From contig JAPOHD010000027.1 in the NCBI GenBank assembly GCA_026671195.1, positions 558,001 through 622,000 of the forward strand: DNA of 64,000 nucleotides, in the 5' to 3' direction. Positions 18,192-27,079 of this stretch are shown here, one piece after another (within the stretch, counting starts at the first letter, position 1; the number at the start of each line of letters is the position of its first letter). The notes under the pieces were generated by a model. That model was not told where the DNA came from. It ran no database searches and saw only the letters and a program-made list of their open reading frames with translations. This DNA comes from Draconibacterium aestuarii. GTDB taxonomy: Bacteria > Bacteroidota > Bacteroidia > Bacteroidales > Prolixibacteraceae. The translations under genes were made by a program, and so were the position numbers.

Positions 18192-18552
18192 ATGAATAAG
18201 ATCGCACGCAGTCCGAGTCATAGATGACAATTCTTTTTTATATGACAATCTTTTTCTTGTAGAATATAAGCAGGAATAAAGTTGTTGCAGATAATAAGTA
18301 CGGTATAAATAATACAGCCAAACTTGAAGTTCCCATCATAAACGAACCGGTTCATTGGAGGAATAACATCACGCCTGCTTCCGGGGTTATTCGCCATTAT
18401 CATTGTCGAAATTGTAAATATGCCAAATGTATCTGATGAAATTGGATGTTTAATTCCGGCCAATTTGGGGCGTTTGTTTTCGGAATATATTTCGATATAT
18501 TTGAATCGTTCTTAAAAAAATTAGAATGTCAAATGCGTATAAAGAATCTGTC
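18192..18552. other. Intergenic region between aroA and the hexosaminidase gene
   Basis: A minus-strand open frame (about 18218-18463, extending upstream without an ATG to about 18503) encodes a short unrecognised sequence containing ISSDTFGIFTISTMIMANN and RFVYDGNFKFG. It looks more protein-like than random but has no start codon supported by a ribosome site and no known domain. It may be a decayed gene end or chance. I see no terminator for aroA and no clear promoter for the next gene. Confidence 0.3.
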
Positions 18553-21135
18553 ATGAAAAGAAATCTTGTTTTAATATTCAGTTTTATCTTAGTAATAATG
18601 TTTGAAAGCTGTTCGAATAAAATACCAAGCGAAGAAGATTTAAAACTTTCGTGGGAGATAGTAAGTAATAATTACTCGGAAGATGCCAAAGTAAAGGCCA
18701 GGTTTATCATTGAAAACAACAGTGAGTTTAAATTTAATGAAAACAATTGGGCACTTTTCTACAATCAGGCACCGCGCGATCCACTGAGTTCTGATAACAA
18801 CACAAAAGTTGAGCACATTAGTGGCGATTGGTTTAAGCTCTCTCCTGAAAAGGGTTTTAAGCTAAATCCTGGCGAAACCAAAGAAATTGAATACGAAAGT
18901 GAAGCATGGTTTATTAAAGAAAGTGACGCTGCTGTTGGTCCATATTTTGTATTTTACGACAAAAATGGAAATGAAACTGCGGTAGTAGCAGCAAAGGATT
19001 ATACTATTTTACCTTTTACTTTGCCCGAACAAATAAACCGACATAAAAACGATGCGGAACCCATCCCTGCAGCCGCCTGGCAATTTGATGAAAATAGGAA
19101 GCTGAAAGAACTTGATGCTTCTGAATTGTTGCGCATTATACCAAGTCCGGTGAGTTATAAAGTGACCGGAGGACGAGTGGCTTTTGATGAGCATATTGAA
19201 ATCCTCTACCAAAAAGGACTTGAAAATGAAGCGCATTACTTAAGTGAATTTTTGGGCAAAACATTCCATGCTGAGTTTTCTGCAACGGAGGCTACTGAAC
19301 CAAAAGCCAACAGTGTTTTTCTTTCGCTTAACACGATTACAGTGAATGGCAAATCAAAAGAAGCCTATCAACTGGATGTAAAAAAGAATAAATCAGTCAT
19401 AATTCAGGGAAGCGATGCTGCCGGTGTTTTTTATGGTATCCAGAGTTTAATTGCGCTTTTACCCATCGATTTGTTTGTAGGAACTGAAGTGCCCGTTGTG
19501 TTGGATGAAATGCAAATAAAAGATGCTCCCCGTTTTGAATACAGGGGAATGCATTTAGATGTTGCCCGTAATTTTCAAACCAAAGAAACCGTAAAAAAGG
19601 CTATCGATATTCTCTCGTTTTATAAAGTAAACAACCTGCTTTTGTACATCACCGAAGATGAAGGATGGCGGGTTGAAATTGAGGAATTACCCGAGTTAAC
19701 CGAAGTTGGCAGCCATCGCGAACATACTTCGAAAGATGCAATTGCACTTCATCCGTCGTATGGATCTGGACCGGAAGCGTATGCCGAAGGAAGTTACGGA
19801 AGCGGATTCTACACACGTGCAGAATTTATTGATATTATTCAATATGCAAAAGCACGTCACATCAATGTCATTCCTGAAATTGGATTTCCCGGTCACTCGC
19901 GGGCTGCTATTAAGGCCATGGAAGCACGTTACGAAAAATACATGGCTTTGGGAGACGAAGATAAGGCCAACGAGTTTCGCCTGATCGATCCTGAAGAAAC
20001 CTCAAAATATCGCTCGGCACAATGGTATTCCGATAATATTGTAAATGTTGCCCGTCCATCTACCTATAAGTTTTATGAAACCGTTGTTGATGATATTATT
20101 GAAATATACAAAGAAGCAGGTGTGGAACTCGAATTCCTGCACACCGGAGGAGATGAAGTTCCGGAAGGATCGTGGAGCGAATCGCCAATGTGTGCAGCGT
20201 TAATGAAAGAATTTCCGGAATATAAAGATCCTAAAAACCTGCAGGCTTACGGAACCCGGAAAGTGGTTGAAATGCTGAGAAGCAAAAACCTTAAAATTGG
20301 CGGTTGGGAAGAGGTCGCTTTGTTAAAAGACGAAACAGGACGTTACAATCCCAATCCTGAATTTGCGGATAAAGAGGTGTACCCTTATGTTTGGAATACG
20401 CTGGGATCCAACACCGAATTGTCGTACCGTTTGGCAAATGCCGGCTATCCGGTGATTATGTGTAATGTAAGCAACTTTTATTTCGATTTGGCTTACAACA
20501 AAGATCCGCGCGAACCCGGTTTGTATTGGGGAGGCATGGGCAATGTGCGCGATGCCTGGCAGGTTGCTCCGTTTGATGTTTTTAAAACCACTATCCAGTC
20601 GGCGATGGGAGCAGAGATTGATACAGAAATTGCATACGCCGGATTGGAACGGATTAAACCGGAAGCAAAAAAGAATATAATTGGTGTGCAAGCTCAGATT
20701 TGGGCCGAAACCATAAAAGATGGAGAAGACGATTTAATGTTGCGGATTCTTCCAAAATTAATGGGATTTGCCGAAACGGCATGGTCACCTGAACGCGAAT
20801 GGGAAACCATTTCGGATAAAAACGAAAGAGAAGCCAGCTGGGACAAGGGCTGGAATATTTTTGCAAATACATTGGCACAAAAAGAACTGCCGCGCCTAAC
20901 CCTTTTTTATGGAGGTTTTAATTACCATGTACCTGCTCCGGGAGGAAAAATTATCGACGAAAAATTACATGCAAATTCAACTTATCCCGGCTTGATTATT
21001 CGTTATTCAACGGATGGAACCGAGCCGGATATAAATTCAAGCATCTACAAAGAACCTGTTTTGGTTTCAGGAACCGTAAAAATTAAAGCCTTTGATATTG
21101 CCGGGAAAGGAAGTTTGAGTATGGATGTGAACTAA
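18553..21135 (+). CDS. GH20 beta-N-acetylhexosaminidase, lipoprotein
   Basis: 860 residues from the ATG at 18553; the upstream ATG at 18526 would put nine polar residues before the signal. The lipoprotein signal MKRNLVLIFSFILVIMFESC ends in the lipobox cysteine. Domains in order: an N-terminal carbohydrate-binding CHB_HEX-like domain (to about 170), GH20b (about 195-330), the GH20 catalytic barrel (about 335-740) with the acid/base pair in HTGGDEVPEGSW at about residues 533-534, and a C-terminal chitobiase-like domain (YSTDGTEPDIN). It removes terminal N-acetylhexosamine from glycans or peptidoglycan/chitin oligomers, probably at the cell surface. It is convergent with tadA across a palindromic repeat. 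Confidence 0.93.
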   Translation: MKRNLVLIFSFILVIMFESCSNKIPSEEDLKLSWEIVSNNYSEDAKVKARFIIENNSEFKFNENNWALFYNQAPRDPLSSDNNTKVEHISGDWFKLSPEKGFKLNPGETKEIEYESEAWFIKESDAAVGPYFVFYDKNGNETAVVAAKDYTILPFTLPEQINRHKNDAEPIPAAAWQFDENRKLKELDASELLRIIPSPVSYKVTGGRVAFDEHIEILYQKGLENEAHYLSEFLGKTFHAEFSATEATEPKANSVFLSLNTITVNGKSKEAYQLDVKKNKSVIIQGSDAAGVFYGIQSLIALLPIDLFVGTEVPVVLDEMQIKDAPRFEYRGMHLDVARNFQTKETVKKAIDILSFYKVNNLLLYITEDEGWRVEIEELPELTEVGSHREHTSKDAIALHPSYGSGPEAYAEGSYGSGFYTRAEFIDIIQYAKARHINVIPEIGFPGHSRAAIKAMEARYEKYMALGDEDKANEFRLIDPEETSKYRSAQWYSDNIVNVARPSTYKFYETVVDDIIEIYKEAGVELEFLHTGGDEVPEGSWSESPMCAALMKEFPEYKDPKNLQAYGTRKVVEMLRSKNLKIGGWEEVALLKDETGRYNPNPEFADKEVYPYVWNTLGSNTELSYRLANAGYPVIMCNVSNFYFDLAYNKDPREPGLYWGGMGNVRDAWQVAPFDVFKTTIQSAMGAEIDTEIAYAGLERIKPEAKKNIIGVQAQIWAETIKDGEDDLMLRILPKLMGFAETAWSPEREWETISDKNEREASWDKGWNIFANTLAQKELPRLTLFYGGFNYHVPAPGGKIIDEKLHANSTYPGLIIRYSTDGTEPDINSSIYKEPVLVSGTVKIKAFDIAGKGSLSMDVN

Positions 21136-21141
21136 ATTTCT

Positions 21142-21225
21142 TGTCATTTCGAAGGATTAACGACTGAGAAATCTGTTACTGAATCTATAAATGGCAACAG
21201 ATTTCTCACTTTGTTCGAAATGACA
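21142..21225. repeat. Composite extragenic palindrome between convergent genes
   Basis: Outer arms TGTCATTTCGAA (21142-21153) and TTCGAAATGACA (21214-21225), and inner arms GAGAAATCTGTT (21166-21177) and AACAGATTTCTC (21196-21207), are all perfect 12-bp matches, giving a long hairpin of about 84 bp. It starts 6 bp after the hexosaminidase stop and ends 5 bp before the tadA stop. Similar extragenic repeats are scattered in Bacteroidota genomes, as I recall. Here it probably serves as a bidirectional transcript end. Confidence 0.85.
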
Positions 21226-21230
21226 GCTTT

Positions 21231-21674
21231 TTATCGTTTCGTTTTAAAAAACTCCAGCATTAACTCTCTGCATTCCGTTTCCAGAATACCACCAACAATC
21301 TCTGTTTTCGGATGGGGAGCTTTGGTGGCCAGTCTTTGGTAGCCACGTTTTTCGTCGGAAGCACCGTAAACTATTTTGCCAATTTGTGCCCAGGCCAAAG
21401 CCCCGGCACACATTACGCAAGGTTCCAGTGTTACGTACAGCGTGCAATCGTTCAGGTATTTTCCACCCAGCAAGTTGGCTGCCGCAGTAATCGCCTGCAT
21501 CTCGGCATGTGCAGTAACATCGTTTAATGTTTCTGTTAAGTTGTGCGCGCGGGCAATAATTTTACCTTTCGAAACCACAACGGCACCCACCGGAATTTCA
21601 CCTTCTTCAAAAGCCTGCAATGCCTCAGCAAAGGCTTTTTTCATAAAATATTCGTCGTTAAACGGTTCAATCAT
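21231..21674 (-). CDS. tadA: tRNA-specific adenosine deaminase TadA
   Basis: 147 residues from the ATG at 21674 (MIEPFNDEYFMKKAFAEALQ). Zinc and catalytic motifs of the cytidine-deaminase fold: HAEMQAI (His and proton-shuttle Glu) and LEPCVMCAGALAWAQI (Pro-Cys-x-x-Cys). TadA converts A34 to inosine in tRNA-Arg(ACG). The open frame continues 40 codons further upstream, but that part is encoded by a degenerate CTTTGTG-type intergenic repeat and is not family-like, so the shorter start is used. A plain nucleoside or guanine deaminase is possible but less likely. Confidence 0.9.
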   Translation of the reverse strand: MIEPFNDEYFMKKAFAEALQAFEEGEIPVGAVVVSKGKIIARAHNLTETLNDVTAHAEMQAITAAANLLGGKYLNDCTLYVTLEPCVMCAGALAWAQIGKIVYGASDEKRGYQRLATKAPHPKTEIVGGILETECRELMLEFFKTKR

Positions 21675-21708
21675 ATTCTCAACTTCTAATTCTGCGAAGT
21701 AAATAAAA

Positions 21709-21780
21709 CTTTGCGATACTTTGTGCCTGCTTTGGGTAACTTCGTGGTTTGCCCATTTAACCACAAAGAATACGAAGGTT
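21709..21780. repeat. Degenerate CTTTG/CTTCG intergenic repeat upstream of tadA
   Basis: ACTTTGCGATACTTTGTGCC, then CTTTGGGTAACTTCGTGG and, after a gap, ACCACAAAGAATACGAAGG. The units recur at about 10-11 bp and the last part is inverted relative to the first. Such CACAAAG arrays are a known class of intergenic filler in this phylum, from memory. Confidence 0.55.
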
Positions 21781-21900
21781 TCTTTAAGTTTCATAAAGAA
21801 CTTCGCTAATCTTCATTAATTCAACGAAAAGCTGTCAAAGGTTTCAAATATTATTCCCAAAATATCCTTATTTTCGCAACCTAATTAAAAGAAAGATATC

Positions 21901-23658
21901 ATGTACAGAACTCATACGTGTGGCGAACTGCGCATCGAGAATATAAATACTGAAGTCACATTGGCCGGTTGGGTACAACGAATCCGCGATTTGGGTGCCA
22001 TGTCGTTTATCGACTTGCGCGACCGCTACGGAATTACACAACTGGTAATCGACGAAGAAACAGATGCAGCAATAGCAGAACAACTGGATGGATTGGGAAG
22101 AGAATTTGTAATTCAGGCAACCGGTCTTGTTCGCGAGCGTCAGAGTAAAAACAAAAATATACCTACCGGAGAGGTTGAAATCGCTTTAAAAGGCATTAAA
22201 GTTTTAAGTCCTTCGGCCATTCCTCCGTTTACCATCGAAGACAAAACCGATGGTGGCGACGATTTACGAATGAAATACCGTTACCTCGATTTACGTCGTA
22301 ACGCTGTTCGCGAGAACCTGGTACTTCGCTCGAAAATGGCACATGCCGTTCGGAATTATTTGAACGATAAGGATTTTATTGAAACAGAAACGCCTGTTCT
22401 CATTAAATCTACTCCCGAAGGAGCACGCGATTTTATTGTTCCTTCGCGCATGAACGAAGGGCAGTTTTATGCCTTACCACAGTCGCCGCAAACCTTTAAG
22501 CAGCTTTTGATGGTAGCCGGTTTCGACCGCTATTTTCAAATTGTAAAATGTTTCCGCGACGAGGATTTACGTGCCGACCGTCAGCCTGAGTTTACACAAA
22601 TCGACTGCGAAATGTCGTTTGTGGAGCAAAAAGATGTGCTCGAAATGTTTGAAGGATTGACCAAACACATGTTTAAAGAGACTTTAAACATTGACGTGGA
22701 AGATTTTCCGTGGATGCCTTATTCCGAGGCCATGGAGAAATACGGTTCGGATAAACCCGACACACGTTTCGAAATGTGCATCAGCGATATTACCGAAACG
22801 GTAAAAGGAAACAACTTTGTGGTGTTCGATTCGGCCGAATACATTGGCGCTATTTGTGCCAAAGGTTGTGCCGAATACACACGTAAACAACTTGACGGTT
22901 TAACCAAATGGGTACAGCGTCCGCAAGTTGGAGCCAAGGGATTGGTGTATGTAAAATGCAACGAAGATGGTTCGTTTAAATCGTCGGTAGATAAATTCTA
23001 CGCGCAAGACGATTTAAAAGTCTGGGCCGAAAAAACAGGAGCCGAAGCCGGCGATTTAATTCTTGTCCTTTCGGGCGACAAAGATAAAATGCAGGGTGCT
23101 TTGGGCGACCTGCGTTTGGAAATGGCCAAACAACTGAACTTACTCGATAAAAATATCTTTAAACCACTTTGGGTGGTTGATTTCCCCTTGCTGGAGTGGG
23201 ACGAAGATACACAGCGCTATCATGCCATGCATCACCCGTTTACAGCGCCAAAACCCGAGGATATTGCTTTAATGGATACCGACCCGGGGAAAGTACGCGC
23301 CAATGCCTACGACCTTGTTATTAACGGTGTGGAGATTGGTGGAGGTTCGGTTCGTATTTTCGATGCCGAACTGCAGGCTAAAATGTTTAAACTGCTTGGT
23401 TTTACCAAAGAAGATGCTGAAGCTCAGTTTGGCTTCCTGATGAATGCTTTTAAATACGGTGCGCCGCCACATGCTGGTATCGCTTTTGGTTTCGACCGTT
23501 TGGTGTCGTTGTTTGCCGGTTTAGATACCATTCGCGACGTAATTGCTTTCCCAAAAAACAATTCAGGCCGCGATGTGATGATCGATTCGCCGGCACCGGT
23601 TGCCGATGCTCAATTGGACGAATTGAATCTGAAACTGGATTTGAAGGAGAAGGAGTAG
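21901..23658 (+). CDS. aspS: Aspartyl-tRNA synthetase
   Basis: 585 residues, the bacterial type with the GAD insertion domain. An N-terminal OB-fold anticodon-binding domain (about 1-110: [20 protein letters not shown]) is followed by the class II catalytic core with motif 1 around [18 protein letters not shown], motif 2 [18 protein letters not shown], the GAD insert at about 280-410, and motif 3 [15 protein letters not shown]. It charges tRNA-Asp. A likely -7 element TATTTTCG (21869-21876) lies 25 bp upstream of the start. Monocistronic with a clear terminator. Confidence 0.97.
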   Translation: MYRTHTCGELRIENINTEVTLAGWVQRIRDLGAMSFIDLRDRYGITQLVIDEETDAAIAEQLDGLGREFVIQATGLVRERQSKNKNIPTGEVEIALKGIKVLSPSAIPPFTIEDKTDGGDDLRMKYRYLDLRRNAVRENLVLRSKMAHAVRNYLNDKDFIETETPVLIKSTPEGARDFIVPSRMNEGQFYALPQSPQTFKQLLMVAGFDRYFQIVKCFRDEDLRADRQPEFTQIDCEMSFVEQKDVLEMFEGLTKHMFKETLNIDVEDFPWMPYSEAMEKYGSDKPDTRFEMCISDITETVKGNNFVVFDSAEYIGAICAKGCAEYTRKQLDGLTKWVQRPQVGAKGLVYVKCNEDGSFKSSVDKFYAQDDLKVWAEKTGAEAGDLILVLSGDKDKMQGALGDLRLEMAKQLNLLDKNIFKPLWVVDFPLLEWDEDTQRYHAMHHPFTAPKPEDIALMDTDPGKVRANAYDLVINGVEIGGGSVRIFDAELQAKMFKLLGFTKEDAEAQFGFLMNAFKYGAPPHAGIAFGFDRLVSLFAGLDTIRDVIAFPKNNSGRDVMIDSPAPVADAQLDELNLKLDLKEKE

Positions 23659-23690
23659 AATCAATAGTAAGACATAAGAATCAAAATACT

Positions 23691-23716
23691 TAAAGGAGCT
23701 GAGAGGCTCCTTTTTC
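23691..23716 (+). terminator. Terminator of aspS
   Basis: Stem AAGGAGC/GCTCCTT with a short loop, followed by a T-run, about 33 bp after the aspS stop codon. Confidence 0.9.
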
Positions 23717-23723
23717 AATGCTG

Positions 23724-23938
23724 CTAAAAAGCCCTGTTATCATGCCTTTTCATAACATCGAACAAGGCATATAGCACCGCGCGTGTGTTGGTTCCGTTTA
23801 CCGTACTAACCTTCATAATTTGTGAAGAAAGTTTGGCCAGCGTTATTGTCTGTTTGCCGGTGTTGAGATACTTTTTTCAACATCTTTCGGATCATCACTC
23901 ACCACCTTTCTCATAAGTTCAACCAGACAAAACTGTAT
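23724..23938 (-). pseudogene. Remnant of an HU-like (HU-HIG type) DNA-binding protein gene
   Basis: On the minus strand one frame reads IQFCLVELMRKVVSDDPKDV then runs into a stop. Shifting frame at the A-rich stretch near 23870 gives KQTITLAKLSSQIMKVSTVN and GTNTRAVLYALFDVMKRH before a second stop. Together this resembles the N-terminal half of Bacteroidota HU-family proteins (pattern: Leu-Ala-x-x-Ile, ST-V-N, x-x-AVL-x-AL-x-x-V). The rest of the gene, including the DNA-binding arm, is missing. It sits directly downstream of the beta-barrel gene. The family assignment is moderate; decay is clear from the frameshift and truncation. Confidence 0.5.
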
Positions 23939-23941
23939 CTA

Positions 23942-24682
23942 TTATTGCGACTGTGTATTCTTTTTAAAATTCAGAGTGTAATCCATTCCAAGTAATAACC
24001 GTACACCCGACCAGTTGGCCTCAATATCTGTTTTTTCGCTGTGTAATTTCATGTCATTTTTAAAGGTGTAATTGTAGCCGGCGCAAAAATGAACATTCAA
24101 CCGATCGAATACGTTCCGCGTTATCTTTAACGAAGGCTCAACAAATATTCCAGCGCCTTCGAGCTTCATATTTTCGTTTACTATTTCTTCTTCGTAAACA
24201 ATTATTGTTTCATCTATTCGCAGCAGTGACTCACTTGCCCCACCTTCCAACTGTAACCAAAGTCCAAATTTATTATCCATAAAAAGGGCATACTGAAACT
24301 TTAGCCCGGTAGTGTAGCCTTTCAGTATCATATCCAGTTTATATTCACCCGAATAATCGGCCAGGTGATTACGGCCTCCTGTTGTTGCAGAAGCAAACCC
24401 GATTCCAACACTGATGCGTGGCGTTACCATATAATTCACCGAGGCCGAATAAAAGATATTATTGGGAAATGTTTCCACCGCCTTCAAATTGGGAAGGTTC
24501 ATTGCATCCAACAATGATTTTTGGAAGTTTTTGATATCGTTTAAACTGTAAAAACCATATCCGGCGTTTAACTCGAAGTTGATATTCTGACTTTTTGCAT
24601 GAAAGGTAATTCCTGAAAACAGTATTGCAAACAGGATGTTCTTCACAAGAACAGATCGTATTTTAAGTGGCTCTTTGTTCAT
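23942..24682 (-). CDS. Outer-membrane beta-barrel protein, unknown function
   Basis: 246 residues. After a polar N-terminus (MNKEPLKIRSVL) a hydrophobic stretch VKNILFAILFSGITFHAKSQ forms a signal peptide. The mature part alternates hydrophobic and polar residues with aromatic strand ends (FELNAGYGFYSL, IFYSASVNYMVTPRISVGIG, GLWLQLEGGASES, NVHFCAGYNYTFK, GVRLLLGMDYTLNF), the pattern of an 8-10-strand OprF/OmpW-like barrel. No catalytic motif. The gene upstream on the same strand (24722-26536) is a lipoprotein 39 bp away, so the two probably form one envelope operon. Confidence 0.7.
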   Translation of the reverse strand: MNKEPLKIRSVLVKNILFAILFSGITFHAKSQNINFELNAGYGFYSLNDIKNFQKSLLDAMNLPNLKAVETFPNNIFYSASVNYMVTPRISVGIGFASATTGGRNHLADYSGEYKLDMILKGYTTGLKFQYALFMDNKFGLWLQLEGGASESLLRIDETIIVYEEEIVNENMKLEGAGIFVEPSLKITRNVFDRLNVHFCAGYNYTFKNDMKLHSEKTDIEANWSGVRLLLGMDYTLNFKKNTQSQ

Positions 24683-24721
24683 TTTATACGGTATAACAAT
24701 TGGTAATTTCTTTAGCAGGAT

Positions 24722-26536
24722 TTATTGAATTTTATTAGTAATGTCGAGGGCATACCCGGTGTTGGTAAACAAATGGTTTTTGTACAACCAGCTTTTCGAT
24801 TCGTCGCAGGGAACTTTTAACAAGGTTTCGTGTGTACCTGGGTCGATCACAAACAAATGCTTGTAGTCGGTTACCAGTATATTGTCGGTTTCCGGGTCGA
24901 TGTTTCGGATCACCATCTCAGCCGGGATATTTATTTCGTCTATCAATGTAAAGGAAGAAGGATCTCTTATTTCTATGCCTGCTTTTTCATTTAGTGTCAG
25001 GTAAAGTCGATCGGGATGAATCGGGTTGAAATAGGCCGACCGATAATTGCGCAAATCCGAAAAGAATTCATCGAATTCCCCGGTGCCGACGTCATACATT
25101 TTTAAGCCGTTATTGGTAACGATACACATGTACTTCCCATTCTGCGAGGTAGTAATACAGGCCCATTTGCTGTAAACGGGGTAGTCGGAAATGTCGAGGG
25201 TAAGCAGGAGTTGTTGTGTATTCACATCAAACAGCTTGTACATGTTGTTGTAAGCAATTGCAACACGGTCGTTGTCGGTCAGCAAAAAGTGGTCGACAGA
25301 GTAAGCACCATATGTTTTGTAGGTAATGACTGTCGGGTTTTCAAGCTTTTGATCATTGAAAACGTATAGTTCATCCTTGGTCGTGGCTGCCACCTTTGAT
25401 GAGTTGGTGGGACAGGAATACAATCCCCCATAGCTGATCTGATTTACATCGGCGGAATGGATCAGTGACCAGGTATCGATGTCAAAACACTTCATGTGGT
25501 CGTACTCGTTGGAATACAGTACCTTGTCGTTGAAGTTGTATCCGAATTCGGGCCAGTTGGCACCGATTAGCCGGGTACCCAGGTAGTATTCCTTATAGCT
25601 TGTAATGTCGCATGCATACGACAAGTCGGCCCAGTCTTCTTCGTACTGCGATTTGGTACACAACTGGAAATTCGTCCAGTTTCCGAACCCTATTTGCGGG
25701 ATCACACAAACCGTATCTTCTGTGGATGGGAAATACAGCGGCGTAGAACTGTTTTTCAAGGTAAGTCTGTATTTGGCCTTATATGCCGATTTATTCCAGC
25801 TAACCCTTAAGCTGTCGAGACCGATTTCTTCAACACTGGGCTGAGGTGGTTCTTCATAAAAACGCAAAATTTCGCCCCAGGCATGGTCGTTTTGCAATCG
25901 GCAACTTACCCTGACAGAAAAGTTGCCTCCCACGTAAAAACTGTCTACGTAAAAATTATGAGAAGGGTCGGTAATAATTCTGTTGGTTGAGCGGTTGCTC
26001 GATGTGGAGCTGATTTCGTAGGAAGCAAAATTGTACAGATCGTATTCGGGCCATTCGATTACAAGCAGGCCATCGTCGTTAATTCTTTTGGTTGGGGTAA
26101 TGGTCGGAGCCGGCCTTCCATCTGCAATAACAATCCACTCCATTTGCAATAAGTAACCTTCCATACCTGAAAGATCGGCGATACTTCCAGTTCCGCTGTT
26201 CAGATAAAAAGCAAGTTTCAGGGTGTCGATTCCGGCATCAAATTGCTTGGGATCGATGGTGAATGATCCTGATTTGGAATAGAAATCCCAGGTTTTATCC
26301 TGAAAGGTTATGGTGCCGTACAGCACTGTAGATCCGTTAGTTTGAAGGTTGTATGTTAACGTGGTTTCTTGGAATATGGAAATGGTATCATCTTCGGGTA
26401 GTAACTGTAAATCGACATACTGCATGTCTGACGGCGGATCGATTTCCACAAAATTTTCTTTTGTAAGGTTGTATTCGCAACTATAAATTAATGTAATAAG
26501 CAGTAGAAAAGCCGATATTTTCGTTAGTTGTATCAT
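24722..26536 (-). CDS. Surface lipoprotein with Ig/FN3-like and beta-propeller-like regions
   Basis: 604 residues from the ATG at 26536. The signal MIQLTKISAFLLLITLIYSC ends in a lipobox cysteine; the longer open frame adds 25 residues before it and is not used. The middle (about 140-290) has FN3-like segments (LRVSWNKSAYKAKYRLTL). The C-terminal 300 residues show repeated strand blocks with Asp/Tyr/Leu (YVFNDQKL, VDHFLLTDNDRVAIAYN, YMCIVTNNGLKMYDVGTGEF, NILVTDYKHLFVIDPGTHET) as in YncE/WD40-like propellers. There is no recognised enzyme domain; substrate or partner binding at the cell surface is likely. It is the first gene of a two-gene unit with the beta-barrel gene. Confidence 0.7.
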   Translation of the reverse strand: MIQLTKISAFLLLITLIYSCEYNLTKENFVEIDPPSDMQYVDLQLLPEDDTISIFQETTLTYNLQTNGSTVLYGTITFQDKTWDFYSKSGSFTIDPKQFDAGIDTLKLAFYLNSGTGSIADLSGMEGYLLQMEWIVIADGRPAPTITPTKRINDDGLLVIEWPEYDLYNFASYEISSTSSNRSTNRIITDPSHNFYVDSFYVGGNFSVRVSCRLQNDHAWGEILRFYEEPPQPSVEEIGLDSLRVSWNKSAYKAKYRLTLKNSSTPLYFPSTEDTVCVIPQIGFGNWTNFQLCTKSQYEEDWADLSYACDITSYKEYYLGTRLIGANWPEFGYNFNDKVLYSNEYDHMKCFDIDTWSLIHSADVNQISYGGLYSCPTNSSKVAATTKDELYVFNDQKLENPTVITYKTYGAYSVDHFLLTDNDRVAIAYNNMYKLFDVNTQQLLLTLDISDYPVYSKWACITTSQNGKYMCIVTNNGLKMYDVGTGEFDEFFSDLRNYRSAYFNPIHPDRLYLTLNEKAGIEIRDPSSFTLIDEINIPAEMVIRNIDPETDNILVTDYKHLFVIDPGTHETLLKVPCDESKSWLYKNHLFTNTGYALDITNKIQ

Positions 26537-27079
26537 TGTCTTTTTTTTGAATGAAAGAGGTGCTGCAAAATGATTTGAATTACCAATCTGATCTCGCTTT
26601 ATTAAACACATTATATCGCTTAGAACCAGTATGGAACATGTAAGATCTGTTGGAATTTGTATGGCTTTGTTTCTGCACAGGGGGAGTATTTGTTATGATC
26701 ACTTCAATTTGGATTAATTGGTTTTATGTGCTTAAAAATAAGCATAAATCCAATAATGTGATTTTAATTAACCAACAAAATTATGATTGCCATTTTCAAA
26801 CATACAACAGTAAAAAGTGGAATATGTACCCACGCCGTGATTCCGGTAATTTAAATTTGGGGCAGTTAAGGTGTATTGGTGGTTCTGCATTGTGAGAGTA
26901 AGATTTTTATTAGTGTTGTTATGAGACTAATTACTGTTTTGTTCTGTTACCCTGACGAATAAGGCAGCAATGGTCATGTTGTTTCTACAAAGATTTTTTG
27001 TAACTTTTCATTCGTTTTTAACCAAATTGAGTGGTCTTTAAATGATTTAGTCAAATAACTATCCTAAAAATTTATTAAA
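26537..27079. other. Intergenic region with divergent promoters, no gene seen
   Basis: 543 bp between divergent genes. A plus-strand open frame at 26650-26895 encodes an 81-residue sequence with no domain and poor codon pattern and is not accepted. The last 150 bp are AT-rich and should contain the promoter of the M16 protease gene (TAACTTTT near 27000 is a weak -7 candidate). No repeat or RNA structure was recognised. Confidence 0.4.

Noticed and set aside
26650-26895. An 81-codon open frame on the plus strand in the gap before the M16 gene
   Set aside because: No recognised domain, no credible ribosome site, and odd composition (Trp/Cys-rich start); not supported as a gene.
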